A stretch of DNA of 64,000 nucleotides from positions 1-64,000 of the forward strand of contig CANLMR010000003.1 in assembly GCA_947492185.1 (NCBI GenBank), given 5' to 3'. Source of the DNA: an uncultured Tenacibaculum sp. Its GTDB lineage: Bacteria > Bacteroidota > Bacteroidia > Flavobacteriales > Flavobacteriaceae. The position numbers were made by a program, and so were the translations under genes. The first letter of the stretch is position 1, and every line of letters begins with the position of its first letter. The notes below the pieces were generated by a model. The model saw only the letters and a program-made list of their open reading frames with translations. It made no database searches and was not told the DNA's origin. Shown in pieces: positions 17,933 through 25,139 of the stretch.

Positions 17933-18886
17933 ATGTCTGTATTAGTTTTTGCCGATTCGTCGGAAGGAAAATTTAAAAAAACAGCTTTTGAAGTTGTTTC
18001 ATATGGAAAAAAAGTAGCAGAACAATTAGGAACTAATGTTGTTGCCTTAACTATAAATGGTGGAGACGCATCTGAACTATATACTTATGGTGCTGAGAAA
18101 GTTGTTGAGGTAAAAAATGATTTAACTTCATTTAATGCTAAAGCATATGCTGCTATTATTAAACAAGCAAGTGAAGCTCAAAATGCGGATACTGTAATTA
18201 TTGATTCTAGCGTTGATGGATTAACTGTAGCTCCATTAGTAGCTGTAGGATTAGAAGCTGGTTATGCTTCTAATGTAGTTGATTTACCAAGTAGCACTGC
18301 CCCATTTGTTGTAAAACGTAAAGCTTTTTCTAATAAAGGATTTAATAATACTGAAGTTTCAACTGCAAAAAAAGTAATTGGTGTAGCAAAGAATTCATAT
18401 GGTGCTCATGAAAATGCAGTTTCTGGATCTACAGAAAGTTTAGACGCATCAATACCAGAATTAAGTGTATCTTCTGTATCTATAGACAAAGCAACTGGAA
18501 CAGTAACAATTGCTGATGCTGATGTAGTTGTTTCTGCTGGACGTGGCTTAAAAGGGCCTGAAAACTGGGGTATGGTTGAAGAATTAGCTGACATTTTAGG
18601 AGCTGCCACTGCCTGTTCTAAGCCAGTTTCAGATTTAGGTTGGAGGCCGCATAGTGAGCACGTTGGACAAACAGGAAAGCCAGTTGCCTCTAATTTATAT
18701 ATTGCTATCGGTATTTCTGGTGCAATTCAACATTTAGCTGGTGTAAACGCTTCTAAAGTAAAAGTGGTAATTAATAACGATCCTGAAGCTCCTTTCTTTA
18801 AAGCTGCTGATTATGGAATAGTTGGAGATGCTTTTGAAGTTGTTCCACAACTTATTGAAAAATTAAAAGCTTTCAAGCAAGCTTAA
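17933..18886 (+). CDS. etfA: Electron transfer flavoprotein, alpha subunit
   Basis: A 317-residue ETF large subunit that binds FAD. The C-terminal FAD-binding region is clear: SAGRGLKGPENW, SKPVSDLGWRPHSEHVGQTG, and LYIAIGISGAIQHLAG, followed by INNDPEAPFFKAADYGIVGD. The N-terminal half is the variable lobe. It follows etfB by 70 bases and ends at a strong terminator, so etfBA form one unit. Both subunits look intact. Confidence 0.95.
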   Translation: MSVLVFADSSEGKFKKTAFEVVSYGKKVAEQLGTNVVALTINGGDASELYTYGAEKVVEVKNDLTSFNAKAYAAIIKQASEAQNADTVIIDSSVDGLTVAPLVAVGLEAGYASNVVDLPSSTAPFVVKRKAFSNKGFNNTEVSTAKKVIGVAKNSYGAHENAVSGSTESLDASIPELSVSSVSIDKATGTVTIADADVVVSAGRGLKGPENWGMVEELADILGAATACSKPVSDLGWRPHSEHVGQTGKPVASNLYIAIGISGAIQHLAGVNASKVKVVINNDPEAPFFKAADYGIVGDAFEVVPQLIEKLKAFKQA

Positions 18887-18905
18887 AAAATTAAATAAAT
18901 TCTTA

Positions 18906-18942
18906 AACCTCAAAAGATTTTTTTCTTTTGAGGTTTTTTATT
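18906..18942 (+). terminator. Intrinsic terminator of etfBA
   Basis: Perfect 11-bp stem AACCTCAAAAG (18906-18916) / CTTTTGAGGTT (18925-18935) followed by a T-tract. Confidence 0.85.
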
Positions 18943-19033
18943 CTAAAGAACTTTCCATACCCATATTTTTTATTAAATTGTGGCACGCTAAAACAGTCTA
19001 CACTAGACCGTTTTTTTGCAGGAAGATAGATAC

Positions 19034-19642
19034 ATGAGCTTAGTAAGATTAACTATTAAAGGAATTTCGTACAGTCAAACACAGAGCGGTGCTTACGCAC
19101 TTGTTCTTAGTGAAATGGAAGGAACTCGTACTTTACCCATAATTATTGGTGCTTTTGAAGCACAATCTATAGCAATTGCTTTAGAAAAAGAAATACGTCC
19201 ACCTCGTCCTTTGACCCACGATTTATTCAAAACATTTGCAGAACAATTTCAAATCCAACTCAAACAAATTATTATTCATAAATTAGTTGATGGAGTATTC
19301 TTTTCAAGTTTAATTTGTGAAAGAGATGGAATTGAAGAATCAATAGACGCCAGAACTTCTGATGCAATTGCATTAGCCGTACGTTTTCAAACTCCTATTT
19401 TTACTTATGAAAACATACTAGATAAAGCTGGAATTTATTTAAAAGCAGAAGAAAAATTTAGCGAGGAAGAGGATGAAGAATTAGAAAAAATTGAATTAAT
19501 TCCTGATACAGGAACATCTGATATGGATGATTTTTCTACTTATTCCATAAATGAACTAGAAACAAAACTACACGATGCTGTTAATAATGAAGATTATGAA
19601 CTAGCAGCAAAAATTAGAGACGAAATAGACAAACGCTCTTAA
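19034..19642 (+). CDS. Bifunctional nuclease family protein (DUF151) with UvrB/UvrC motif
   Basis: A 202-residue protein. The N-terminal 140 residues form the bifunctional nuclease (BFN/DUF151) domain: VLSEMEGTRTLPIIIGAFEAQSIAIALE, then PRPLTHDLFKTF and the DARTSDAIALAVRF block. The C-terminus (about 168-200, LETKLHDAVNNEDYELAAKIRDEID) is a UVR motif like the UvrB/UvrC contact helix. Plant members have DNase/RNase activity, but a bacterial role is not established. I start at ATG 19034 rather than the TTG at 19016, since conserved sequence begins there. The nucleoside transporter gene starts 14 bases after the stop, so cotranscription is likely. Confidence 0.88.
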   Translation: MSLVRLTIKGISYSQTQSGAYALVLSEMEGTRTLPIIIGAFEAQSIAIALEKEIRPPRPLTHDLFKTFAEQFQIQLKQIIIHKLVDGVFFSSLICERDGIEESIDARTSDAIALAVRFQTPIFTYENILDKAGIYLKAEEKFSEEEDEELEKIELIPDTGTSDMDDFSTYSINELETKLHDAVNNEDYELAAKIRDEIDKRS

Positions 19643-19656
19643 ATCTGCGTAACAAC

Positions 19657-21381
19657 ATGAAAAAATTCTTTTCGATACTACTTGTATTTTTTTCAATGGT
19701 ATTACAAGCCCAATCTATTGAAAAAAACTGGAACTTCTCTTCTATTGAAAACATCAATAAAGAAGGAATAATAAGCATTAATAATGGTGATTATTTTAAG
19801 CTTAAAGAGGGTAAATTCTCATATTTCTTAGAAAACAAAGACAGTTTATATGCTTATGGTAATTATATATCACAAAACAACTTACTAATATTCAATTATA
19901 CCAAACCAAAAGATACGGTTAGATATTATAATATTGTTGAATTAACTAACGATAAACTATCAATATCTGAAGGTGATATTACTTATAATTTTATTGATAA
20001 AGAAACTAGTACAACTGTTCCTCTTAAAGAAAAGACTTTAGAGACTTCTACAAAAAAAGATGAGATTATTGCTAGTCAAGGATTTACTTTTCAAAGTTTC
20101 TACCGAGGGGTACTTGGTATGATTGTTTTATTGATTATAACTTTTTTATTTAGTTCTAATCGTAAAGCTATTGATTGGAAAACGGTAGGCTTAGGATTGT
20201 CTTTTCAATTAATAATTGCAATAGGAGTGTTAAAAGTTCCTTTTGTCCAAAAAATATTTGAATTTGTAGGCGCAATTTTTGTTAAAGTACTTGATTTTAC
20301 AAGAGCTGGTAGTGAATTTTTATTTAGTGGTTTAGTATCAGACATGAGCTCTTTCGGGTTTATTTTTGCTTTTCAAGTATTACCAACTATTATTTTCTTT
20401 TCAGCTTTAACATCTTTACTCTTTTACCTTGGTGTTATTCAATGGATTGTAAAAGGTTTGGCTTGGTTACTTTCTAAAGTATTAAAAATATCAGGAGCAG
20501 AAAGCTTATCAGTAGCTGGAAATATTTTCTTAGGACAAACTGAAGCTCCTTTATTAATTAAAGCATATTTAGAAAAAATGAATCGCTCAGAAATCTTATT
20601 GGTAATGATAGGAGGTATGGCAACTGTTGCTGGAGCTGTATTAGCAGCTTACATAGGTTTCTTAGGAGGTGATGATGAAGCTTTGCGTTTATTATATGCA
20701 AAACATTTATTAGCAGCATCTGTAATGGCAGCGCCTGGAGCTATTATTATTTCTAAAATTTTATATCCACAAACAGAAGAAGTTAATACAGACGTAAAGG
20801 TTTCTTCTGAAAAAATTGGATCTAATATTTTAGATGCGATTGCAAACGGAACAACAGAAGGTTTAAATCTTGCTATGAATGTAGCTGCAATGTTACTAGT
20901 ATTCATTGCTTTTATTGCTATGTTAAATTATGGTTTATTTCTTGTAGGTGGTATAACAGGGTTAAATGAATGGATTTCAGGAAATACATCATATGAAAGC
21001 TTTTCACTTGAATTTGTTTTAGGATATGTTTTTGCTCCTTTAATGTGGTTAATAGGGGTTGCTAGTGAGGACACGGCCTTAATGGGGCAATTACTAGGAA
21101 TTAAACTCGCTGCAAGTGAGTTTGTTGGATACATTCAATTATCAGAATTAAAAAATGTAGCTAGTGCTACACACTTAACATATAATAAATCCGTTATTAT
21201 GGCTACATACATGTTATGTGGTTTTGCAAATTTCGCCTCTATTGGTATACAAATAGGAGGTATTGGATCTTTAGCACCAGGACAAAGAAAAACACTTTCT
21301 GAGTTTGGAATGAAAGCATTAATTGGTGGTACAATTGCATCGTTAATGTCTGCTACTATTGCAGGTATGATTATAGGATAA
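19657..21381 (+). CDS. Concentrative nucleoside transporter (NupC family) with extra N-terminal extracytoplasmic domain
   Basis: A 574-residue protein. Residues about 147-574 are the CNT nucleoside symporter core, with GNIFLGQTEAPLLIKAY, the MATVAGAVLAAYI region and the late NFASIGIQIGGIGSLAP. CNT proteins import nucleosides with Na+ or H+. Before the core lies a signal-peptide-like segment (1-18, ending LQAQ) and an approximately 125-residue beta-rich domain (20-145) not present in standard NupC of about 400 residues. That domain would sit in the periplasm and I cannot name its fold securely. It follows the BFN gene closely and precedes a small membrane protein. Confidence 0.87.
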   Translation: MKKFFSILLVFFSMVLQAQSIEKNWNFSSIENINKEGIISINNGDYFKLKEGKFSYFLENKDSLYAYGNYISQNNLLIFNYTKPKDTVRYYNIVELTNDKLSISEGDITYNFIDKETSTTVPLKEKTLETSTKKDEIIASQGFTFQSFYRGVLGMIVLLIITFLFSSNRKAIDWKTVGLGLSFQLIIAIGVLKVPFVQKIFEFVGAIFVKVLDFTRAGSEFLFSGLVSDMSSFGFIFAFQVLPTIIFFSALTSLLFYLGVIQWIVKGLAWLLSKVLKISGAESLSVAGNIFLGQTEAPLLIKAYLEKMNRSEILLVMIGGMATVAGAVLAAYIGFLGGDDEALRLLYAKHLLAASVMAAPGAIIISKILYPQTEEVNTDVKVSSEKIGSNILDAIANGTTEGLNLAMNVAAMLLVFIAFIAMLNYGLFLVGGITGLNEWISGNTSYESFSLEFVLGYVFAPLMWLIGVASEDTALMGQLLGIKLAASEFVGYIQLSELKNVASATHLTYNKSVIMATYMLCGFANFASIGIQIGGIGSLAPGQRKTLSEFGMKALIGGTIASLMSATIAGMIIG

Positions 21382-21411
21382 GAAAAATTAAAACACAAAA
21401 TCCCCATTATT

Positions 21412-21771
21412 GTGGAATCAATTTTCGAGATAATATTGATCGGCTTTGCCGTTGTTATGATTTATGATATTATAGGATCTTTATTATCAAGATTCTTAAG
21501 GTTTGAATATGTTTGGTGGGCTTTTGGATCATTTATAATTTATGGCATTTTCACATTTTATATTGATCAAAATAATGGTTTAACCACTGCTCTTATATGC
21601 GCTTTTTTAATGGGTGTTTTCGACTCAACAATTGGTTTGGTAATTGCAGATAAGTTAAAGGCAACAATAAAGGAAAAAGATAAAGACGTTATAAAGATCA
21701 ATTTCTCTTTAATAATTCAAATGGGAATAATAGCTGTTGCTATGGGGCTTATTGCTATTTTAGTTTTTTAA
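21412..21771 (+). CDS. Small four-TM membrane protein, unknown function
   Basis: A 119-residue hydrophobic protein with about four membrane segments (near 4-22, 33-52, 57-80 and 97-118) and a short Lys-rich cytoplasmic loop (82-94). It starts at GTG 21412, 30 bases after the nucleoside transporter stop, with no ATG in frame nearby. It is likely the last gene of the BFN/transporter transcript. I do not recognise the family. Confidence 0.6.
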   Translation: MESIFEIILIGFAVVMIYDIIGSLLSRFLRFEYVWWAFGSFIIYGIFTFYIDQNNGLTTALICAFLMGVFDSTIGLVIADKLKATIKEKDKDVIKINFSLIIQMGIIAVAMGLIAILVF

Positions 21772-21868
21772 CCCCCTTCTCTCATACTTAATCAACTGAT
21801 TAATTACTTATTACAATATTTATTTGATTTTTTTTGATATATTTATATCACCCGAAAACCAAATAATC

Positions 21869-22045
21869 ATGAAAGACTTAAAAGCTTTAAAAGGCGTACA
21901 AGTGCTTAATAAAAAGCAATTGCAACAAATTAAAGGAACCATAAACGTTTACTGCAAAGGATCTAGCAGATGCTGCTTTCAAATCAACGGAATGGAATAT
22001 TGCGAACCAGGTCGTTGCTCTATTTATGGATGTATTTTCTACTAA
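21869..22045 (+). CDS. Six-cysteine leader peptide 1 (bacteriocin/RiPP-like precursor)
   Basis: A 58-residue precursor. The leader MKDLKALKGVQVLNKKQLQQI-KGT resembles the double-glycine-type leaders of the Bacteroidota natural-product precursor family (pattern Lx2LxGxxxLxKxxxxxIxG), here with KGT at the expected cleavage end. The core is about 34 residues with six Cys in the pattern C-x5-CC-x8-C-x4-C-x4-C. I chose ATG 21869 since an upstream in-frame ATG (21824) would add 15 residues unlike the two paralogues. It heads a cluster of three related genes and has diverged the most. No maturase, peptidase-ABC exporter or immunity gene is adjacent. Antimicrobial or signalling function is inference. 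Confidence 0.7.
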   Translation: MKDLKALKGVQVLNKKQLQQIKGTINVYCKGSSRCCFQINGMEYCEPGRCSIYGCIFY

Positions 22046-22086
22046 AAACATTCAAATAAATCGAATCATTATTAATTAACCTCGAC

Positions 22087-22119
22087 ATGATTGAAAATTA
22101 TCAATCATTTTCAGTTTTG
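22087..22119 (+). promoter_or_regulatory. Inverted repeat overlapping a probable promoter of peptides 2 and 3
   Basis: Inverted repeat ATGATTGA (22087-22094) / TCAATCAT (22101-22108). Its left arm contains the TTG (22091-22093) that lies 18 bases before CAGTTTTG (22112-22119), a one-base variant of the -7 box. The repeat could be an operator or a weak terminator of peptide 1. Confidence 0.4.
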
Positions 22120-22139
22120 TCATATAAATCAAATCAATC

Positions 22140-22325
22140 ATGAAAAATTTAAAAAACTTAAATGGATTCAAAGTTCTATCTAAAAAAGAACAAAGTGAAA
22201 TTAACGGAGCAATGGTTTATAGGCCTTATTGTAAAGGGAATAATCAATGTTGCGTGCGAGTTAACGGCTTCGAATTTTGTGATTACGGATACTGCGTAGG
22301 ATTCGGTCAATGCGTTTGGGCATAA
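22140..22325 (+). CDS. Six-cysteine leader peptide 2 (bacteriocin/RiPP-like precursor)
   Basis: A 61-residue precursor. The leader MKNLKNLNGFKVLSKKEQSE-INGA matches the GG-type leader pattern, with GA in place of GG. The core has six Cys in C-x5-CC-x8-C-x4-C-x5-C and ends in QCVWA. Aromatic and Gly residues around the third to sixth Cys (FEFC, GYC, GFGQC) are shared with peptide 3. The paired spacing suggests three disulphides or another Cys-based crosslink after export. Peptide 3 follows 35 bases downstream without a promoter, so they are likely cotranscribed. Confidence 0.75.
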   Translation: MKNLKNLNGFKVLSKKEQSEINGAMVYRPYCKGNNQCCVRVNGFEFCDYGYCVGFGQCVWA

Positions 22326-22360
22326 ATTTGTGAATTAATCAACCAAAATAAATCTATAAC

Positions 22361-22422
22361 ATGAAAAATTTAAAAAACTTAAATGGATTCAAAGTTCTAT
22401 CTAAAAAAGAACAAAGTGAAAT
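22361..22422 (+). repeat. 62-bp direct duplication of a leader sequence
   Basis: Identical base for base to 22140-22201 (start codon through codon 21, second base). The copies separate at a silent change (ATT/ATC). This marks a recent tandem duplication or gene conversion of the leader part. Confidence 0.9.
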
Positions 22423-22546
22423 CAACGGAGCTATTTCAAGACCATATTGTAAAGGAAATAATATGTGTTGTGTACGAGTAAGCCCAACATTTGAATTCTG
22501 TGATTTCGGTTATTGTCGTGGATTCGGACAATGTATTTGGGCATAG
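22361..22546 (+). CDS. Six-cysteine leader peptide 3 (bacteriocin/RiPP-like precursor)
   Basis: A 61-residue paralogue of the preceding peptide. The first 23 leader residues are identical to peptide 2; the core keeps all six Cys but with one more residue in the second loop (C-x5-CC-x9-C-x4-C-x5-C, VSPTFEFC). It ends in QCIWA. The core differs while the leader does not, the usual sign of selection on, or recombination of, a secreted core. A terminator follows at 22581. Function unknown; export by a GG-peptidase transporter encoded elsewhere is an inference. Confidence 0.75.
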   Translation: MKNLKNLNGFKVLSKKEQSEINGAISRPYCKGNNMCCVRVSPTFEFCDFGYCRGFGQCIWA

Positions 22547-22580
22547 TTATCGGTTGATAACTTGCTGAAAACAATTTTGA

Positions 22581-22613
22581 AAGCATCAACATTTTTTGTT
22601 GGTGCTTTTTTAT
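22581..22613 (+). terminator. Intrinsic terminator of the peptide cluster
   Basis: Stem AAGCATCAAC (22581-22590) / GTTGGTGCTT (22598-22607), one G-U pair, followed by a T-tract. It separates the peptide genes from thyA. Confidence 0.8.
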
Positions 22614-22638
22614 TTTTACCCAATAATTAAGACGAAAT

Positions 22639-23463
22639 ATGAAGCAGTATTTAGATTTAGTGAAACACGTTTTAGAAAGCGGGAATGAAAAAGGTGATAG
22701 AACAGGAACAGGAACCAAAAGTGTTTTTGGTTATCAAATGCGTTTTGATTTAAGTGAAGGTTTTCCAATGGTAACCACTAAAAAGTTACACTTAAAATCT
22801 ATCATTTATGAATTATTGTGGTTTATAAAAGGAGATACTAATGTAAACTATTTACAAGAAAATGGAGTTCGTATCTGGAACGAATGGGCAGATGAAAATG
22901 GTGATTTAGGTCCAGTATATGGGCATCAATGGAGAAATTGGAATAGCGATGAAATAGATCAATTAAAAGATGTAATTGAAACACTTAAGAAAAACCCAAA
23001 CAGTAGACGTATGTTAGTTTCTGCATGGAACCCAAGTGTTTTGCCAGACAATTCGAAATCATTTTCTGATAATGTTGCCAATGGTAAAGCTGCATTGCCT
23101 CCTTGCCATGCTTTTTTTCAGTTTTATGTAGCCGATGGCAAACTTTCTTGTCAATTATATCAAAGAAGTGCAGATATCTTTTTAGGAGTTCCTTTTAATA
23201 TTGCTAGTTATGCTTTGTTCACAATGATGATTGCTCAGGTATGCGGCTATGAAGCTGGTGAGTTTATTCACACATTTGGTGATGCTCATATATACAACAA
23301 TCACATGGAACAATTAGAATTACAGCTTTCTAGAGACCCTAGACCTTTACCAACAATGAAGATAAATCCGGAAATAAAAAATATTGAAGATTTTACTTTT
23401 GATGATTTTGAGTTATTAAACTACAATCCACACCCACATATTAAAGGTGTAGTAGCTGTCTAA
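22639..23463 (+). CDS. thyA: Thymidylate synthase
   Basis: A 274-residue ThyA that methylates dUMP to dTMP using methylene-tetrahydrofolate, producing dihydrofolate. The catalytic Cys is in [14 protein letters not shown]; the dUMP-binding stretches [18 protein letters not shown] and [13 protein letters not shown] are intact, and the N-terminal arginine loop [13 protein letters not shown] is present. It stands next to folA (dihydrofolate reductase), which recycles its product, with one small ORF in between. ATG 22639 gives the standard N-terminus. Confidence 0.97.
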   Translation: MKQYLDLVKHVLESGNEKGDRTGTGTKSVFGYQMRFDLSEGFPMVTTKKLHLKSIIYELLWFIKGDTNVNYLQENGVRIWNEWADENGDLGPVYGHQWRNWNSDEIDQLKDVIETLKKNPNSRRMLVSAWNPSVLPDNSKSFSDNVANGKAALPPCHAFFQFYVADGKLSCQLYQRSADIFLGVPFNIASYALFTMMIAQVCGYEAGEFIHTFGDAHIYNNHMEQLELQLSRDPRPLPTMKINPEIKNIEDFTFDDFELLNYNPHPHIKGVVAV

Positions 23464-23546
23464 TTTTTTTAACGTTCTTTTATAATATTTAGACTTTTAA
23501 TTAGTTAAAATCTAAGTAAATTAGTAACCAAACAACTAGATTAAAA

Positions 23547-23732
23547 ATGCTTGCAGAAATAGACACAATTAAGGAAGAGATTTATGATATAGTAGCTGAA
23601 ATAGATGATGAAAATGTATTACAAGCTATTAAAACTATTATTACAAATATTCATTCTAATATTATTGACGACGACGTTACTGATAAAAGAGATTTAACAG
23701 GATATATTAAAGAATGGGTCAAAAACATGTAA
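23547..23732 (+). CDS. Small hypothetical protein between thyA and folA
   Basis: A 61-residue acidic, probably all-helical protein with an isoleucine/valine heptad-like pattern (MLAEIDTIKEEIYDIVAEIDDE) and a short C-terminal helix with Trp. It has an ATG and lies in the 285-base gap between thyA and folA, 15 bases before folA. I do not recognise it. It could be a small antitoxin-like or regulatory protein, but no toxin partner is adjacent. Being a real gene is supported by its fit in the operon, not by homology. Confidence 0.45.
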   Translation: MLAEIDTIKEEIYDIVAEIDDENVLQAIKTIITNIHSNIIDDDVTDKRDLTGYIKEWVKNM

Positions 23733-23747
23733 CCCATTATTTTTCAT

Positions 23748-24236
23748 ATGATTACAATTATTGCCGCTATAGGTAAAAACAATGAATTAGGAAAGGATAA
23801 TGACCTAATTTGGCATTTACCAGCAGATTTAAAACGATTTAAAAAAGTTACTTCTGGACATCATATACTCATGGGTAGAAATACTTTTGAAAGTATTGGA
23901 AGGCCACTACCTAACAGAACCACTATTATTATCACCAGAAACAACAACTACTTTAAAGATGGTTGCTTAATTGCTGGTAGTATAGAAGAAGCTATTGAAT
24001 TAGCTGAAAATGACGATGAAATTTTTATTATTGGTGGAGCTCAAATATATGAACAAGCTATTCATAACACATTAGTAAAAAAACTTGATGTCACAATTGT
24101 TCATGAAGATTTTGAAGCTGATGTTTTTTTTCCTGAAATAGATAAAACTATATGGAAAGAAGTTGCTCGAGAAGATTTTAAAGCCGACGAAAAAAATAAA
24201 TACGATTTTAGTTTCGTTACTTACGAAAGAAAATAA
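23748..24236 (+). CDS. folA: Dihydrofolate reductase
   Basis: A 162-residue DHFR that reduces dihydrofolate to tetrahydrofolate with NADPH. Visible are MITIIAAIGKNNELGKDNDLIWHLPADLKRFK (N-terminal substrate region, W and D in place), MGRNTFESIGRPLPNRTTIIITR (NADPH), and EIFIIGGAQIYEQAI. Length is typical. gldA begins 6 bases after the stop, and thyA lies upstream, so folate and dTMP genes share a neighbourhood. Confidence 0.97.
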   Translation: MITIIAAIGKNNELGKDNDLIWHLPADLKRFKKVTSGHHILMGRNTFESIGRPLPNRTTIIITRNNNYFKDGCLIAGSIEEAIELAENDDEIFIIGGAQIYEQAIHNTLVKKLDVTIVHEDFEADVFFPEIDKTIWKEVAREDFKADEKNKYDFSFVTYERK

Positions 24237-24242
24237 TTGAAT

Positions 24243-25139
24243 ATGTCTATTCAACTTACATCTGTTACAAAAACTTACGGAAAACAAAAAGCTGTAAATA
24301 ACATTTCTTTTTCTGCTAAAAAAGGAGAGATTGTTGGATTTCTTGGCCCTAATGGAGCTGGAAAATCTACTACTATGAAAATCCTTACAGGTTATATTCA
24401 ACCTACTGAAGGATCAGTTACTGTAAATGATATCGATGTAATTTCCAATAGTATTGAAACACGAAAAAGTATCGGTTATCTTCCTGAACACAATCCATTA
24501 TATTTAGATATGTATGTAAAAGAATATCTGTTATTTCATTCAGACATCCATAACATAGATAAAGAACAGGTTTCCGAAGTAATTAACAAAGTTGGTTTAG
24601 ATAAAGAAGCACATAAAAAAATTAATCAACTTTCAAAGGGATATAGACAACGTATTGGTTTAGCCGCTGCAATTTTACACAATCCAGATGTGTTAATTTT
24701 AGACGAGCCAACTACTGGATTAGATCCAAATCAACTGGTAGAAATACGTTCGTTAATTAAAGAATTAGGGACAAATAAGACTGTATTACTTTCTACTCAT
24801 ATTATGCAAGAAGTTGAAGCGATTTGTGATCGAGTTATTATAATTAATAATGGTGAAATTGTCATCGATAAAAAATTAACTGAATTAAAAGACAGTAACC
24901 AACAAGTCATTAGGATTGGTTTTGATTATAAAATTGAAGAACAATTCTTACAGCGTCTAACTAACATCTCTCAAATTAAAAACAATTACGATAATTCTTG
25001 GACATTGACTTTTGAAACCGAAGAAGATATGCGCCCAAAGCTTTTCGATTTTGCTCAAGAACATGGATTAAAAATCTTGGAACTAAATTCTGAAAATAAA
25101 AACCTGGAGACCTTATTTAGGGAGTTGACTTCTTCTTAA
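24243..25139 (+). CDS. gldA: Gliding motility ABC transporter ATP-binding subunit
   Basis: A 298-residue ABC ATPase. Walker A GPNGAGKST (35-43), signature LSKGYRQRIGLA, Walker B VLILDEPTTGLDP and the switch His in LLSTHIMQEVEAI are intact. Sequence and the extended C-terminal domain (about 215-298) fit GldA, which in Flavobacterium johnsoniae acts with GldF and GldG in gliding. gldFG are not in this window, so the call as GldA rather than a generic ABC-2-type exporter ATPase rests on family likeness. Start is ATG 24243. Its last 4 bases overlap the end of convergent dnaE. Confidence 0.85.
   Translation: MSIQLTSVTKTYGKQKAVNNISFSAKKGEIVGFLGPNGAGKSTTMKILTGYIQPTEGSVTVNDIDVISNSIETRKSIGYLPEHNPLYLDMYVKEYLLFHSDIHNIDKEQVSEVINKVGLDKEAHKKINQLSKGYRQRIGLAAAILHNPDVLILDEPTTGLDPNQLVEIRSLIKELGTNKTVLLSTHIMQEVEAICDRVIIINNGEIVIDKKLTELKDSNQQVIRIGFDYKIEEQFLQRLTNISQIKNNYDNSWTLTFETEEDMRPKLFDFAQEHGLKILELNSENKNLETLFRELTSS

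Noticed and set aside
18996..19020. Terminator-like hairpin just before the bifunctional nuclease gene
   Set aside because: Only a 5-bp stem (GTCTA/TAGAC) precedes the T-run; too weak to call, though an attenuator cannot be excluded.
24072..24401. Minus-strand frame across folA and gldA
   Set aside because: A shadow of two genes with full family motifs on the plus strand.
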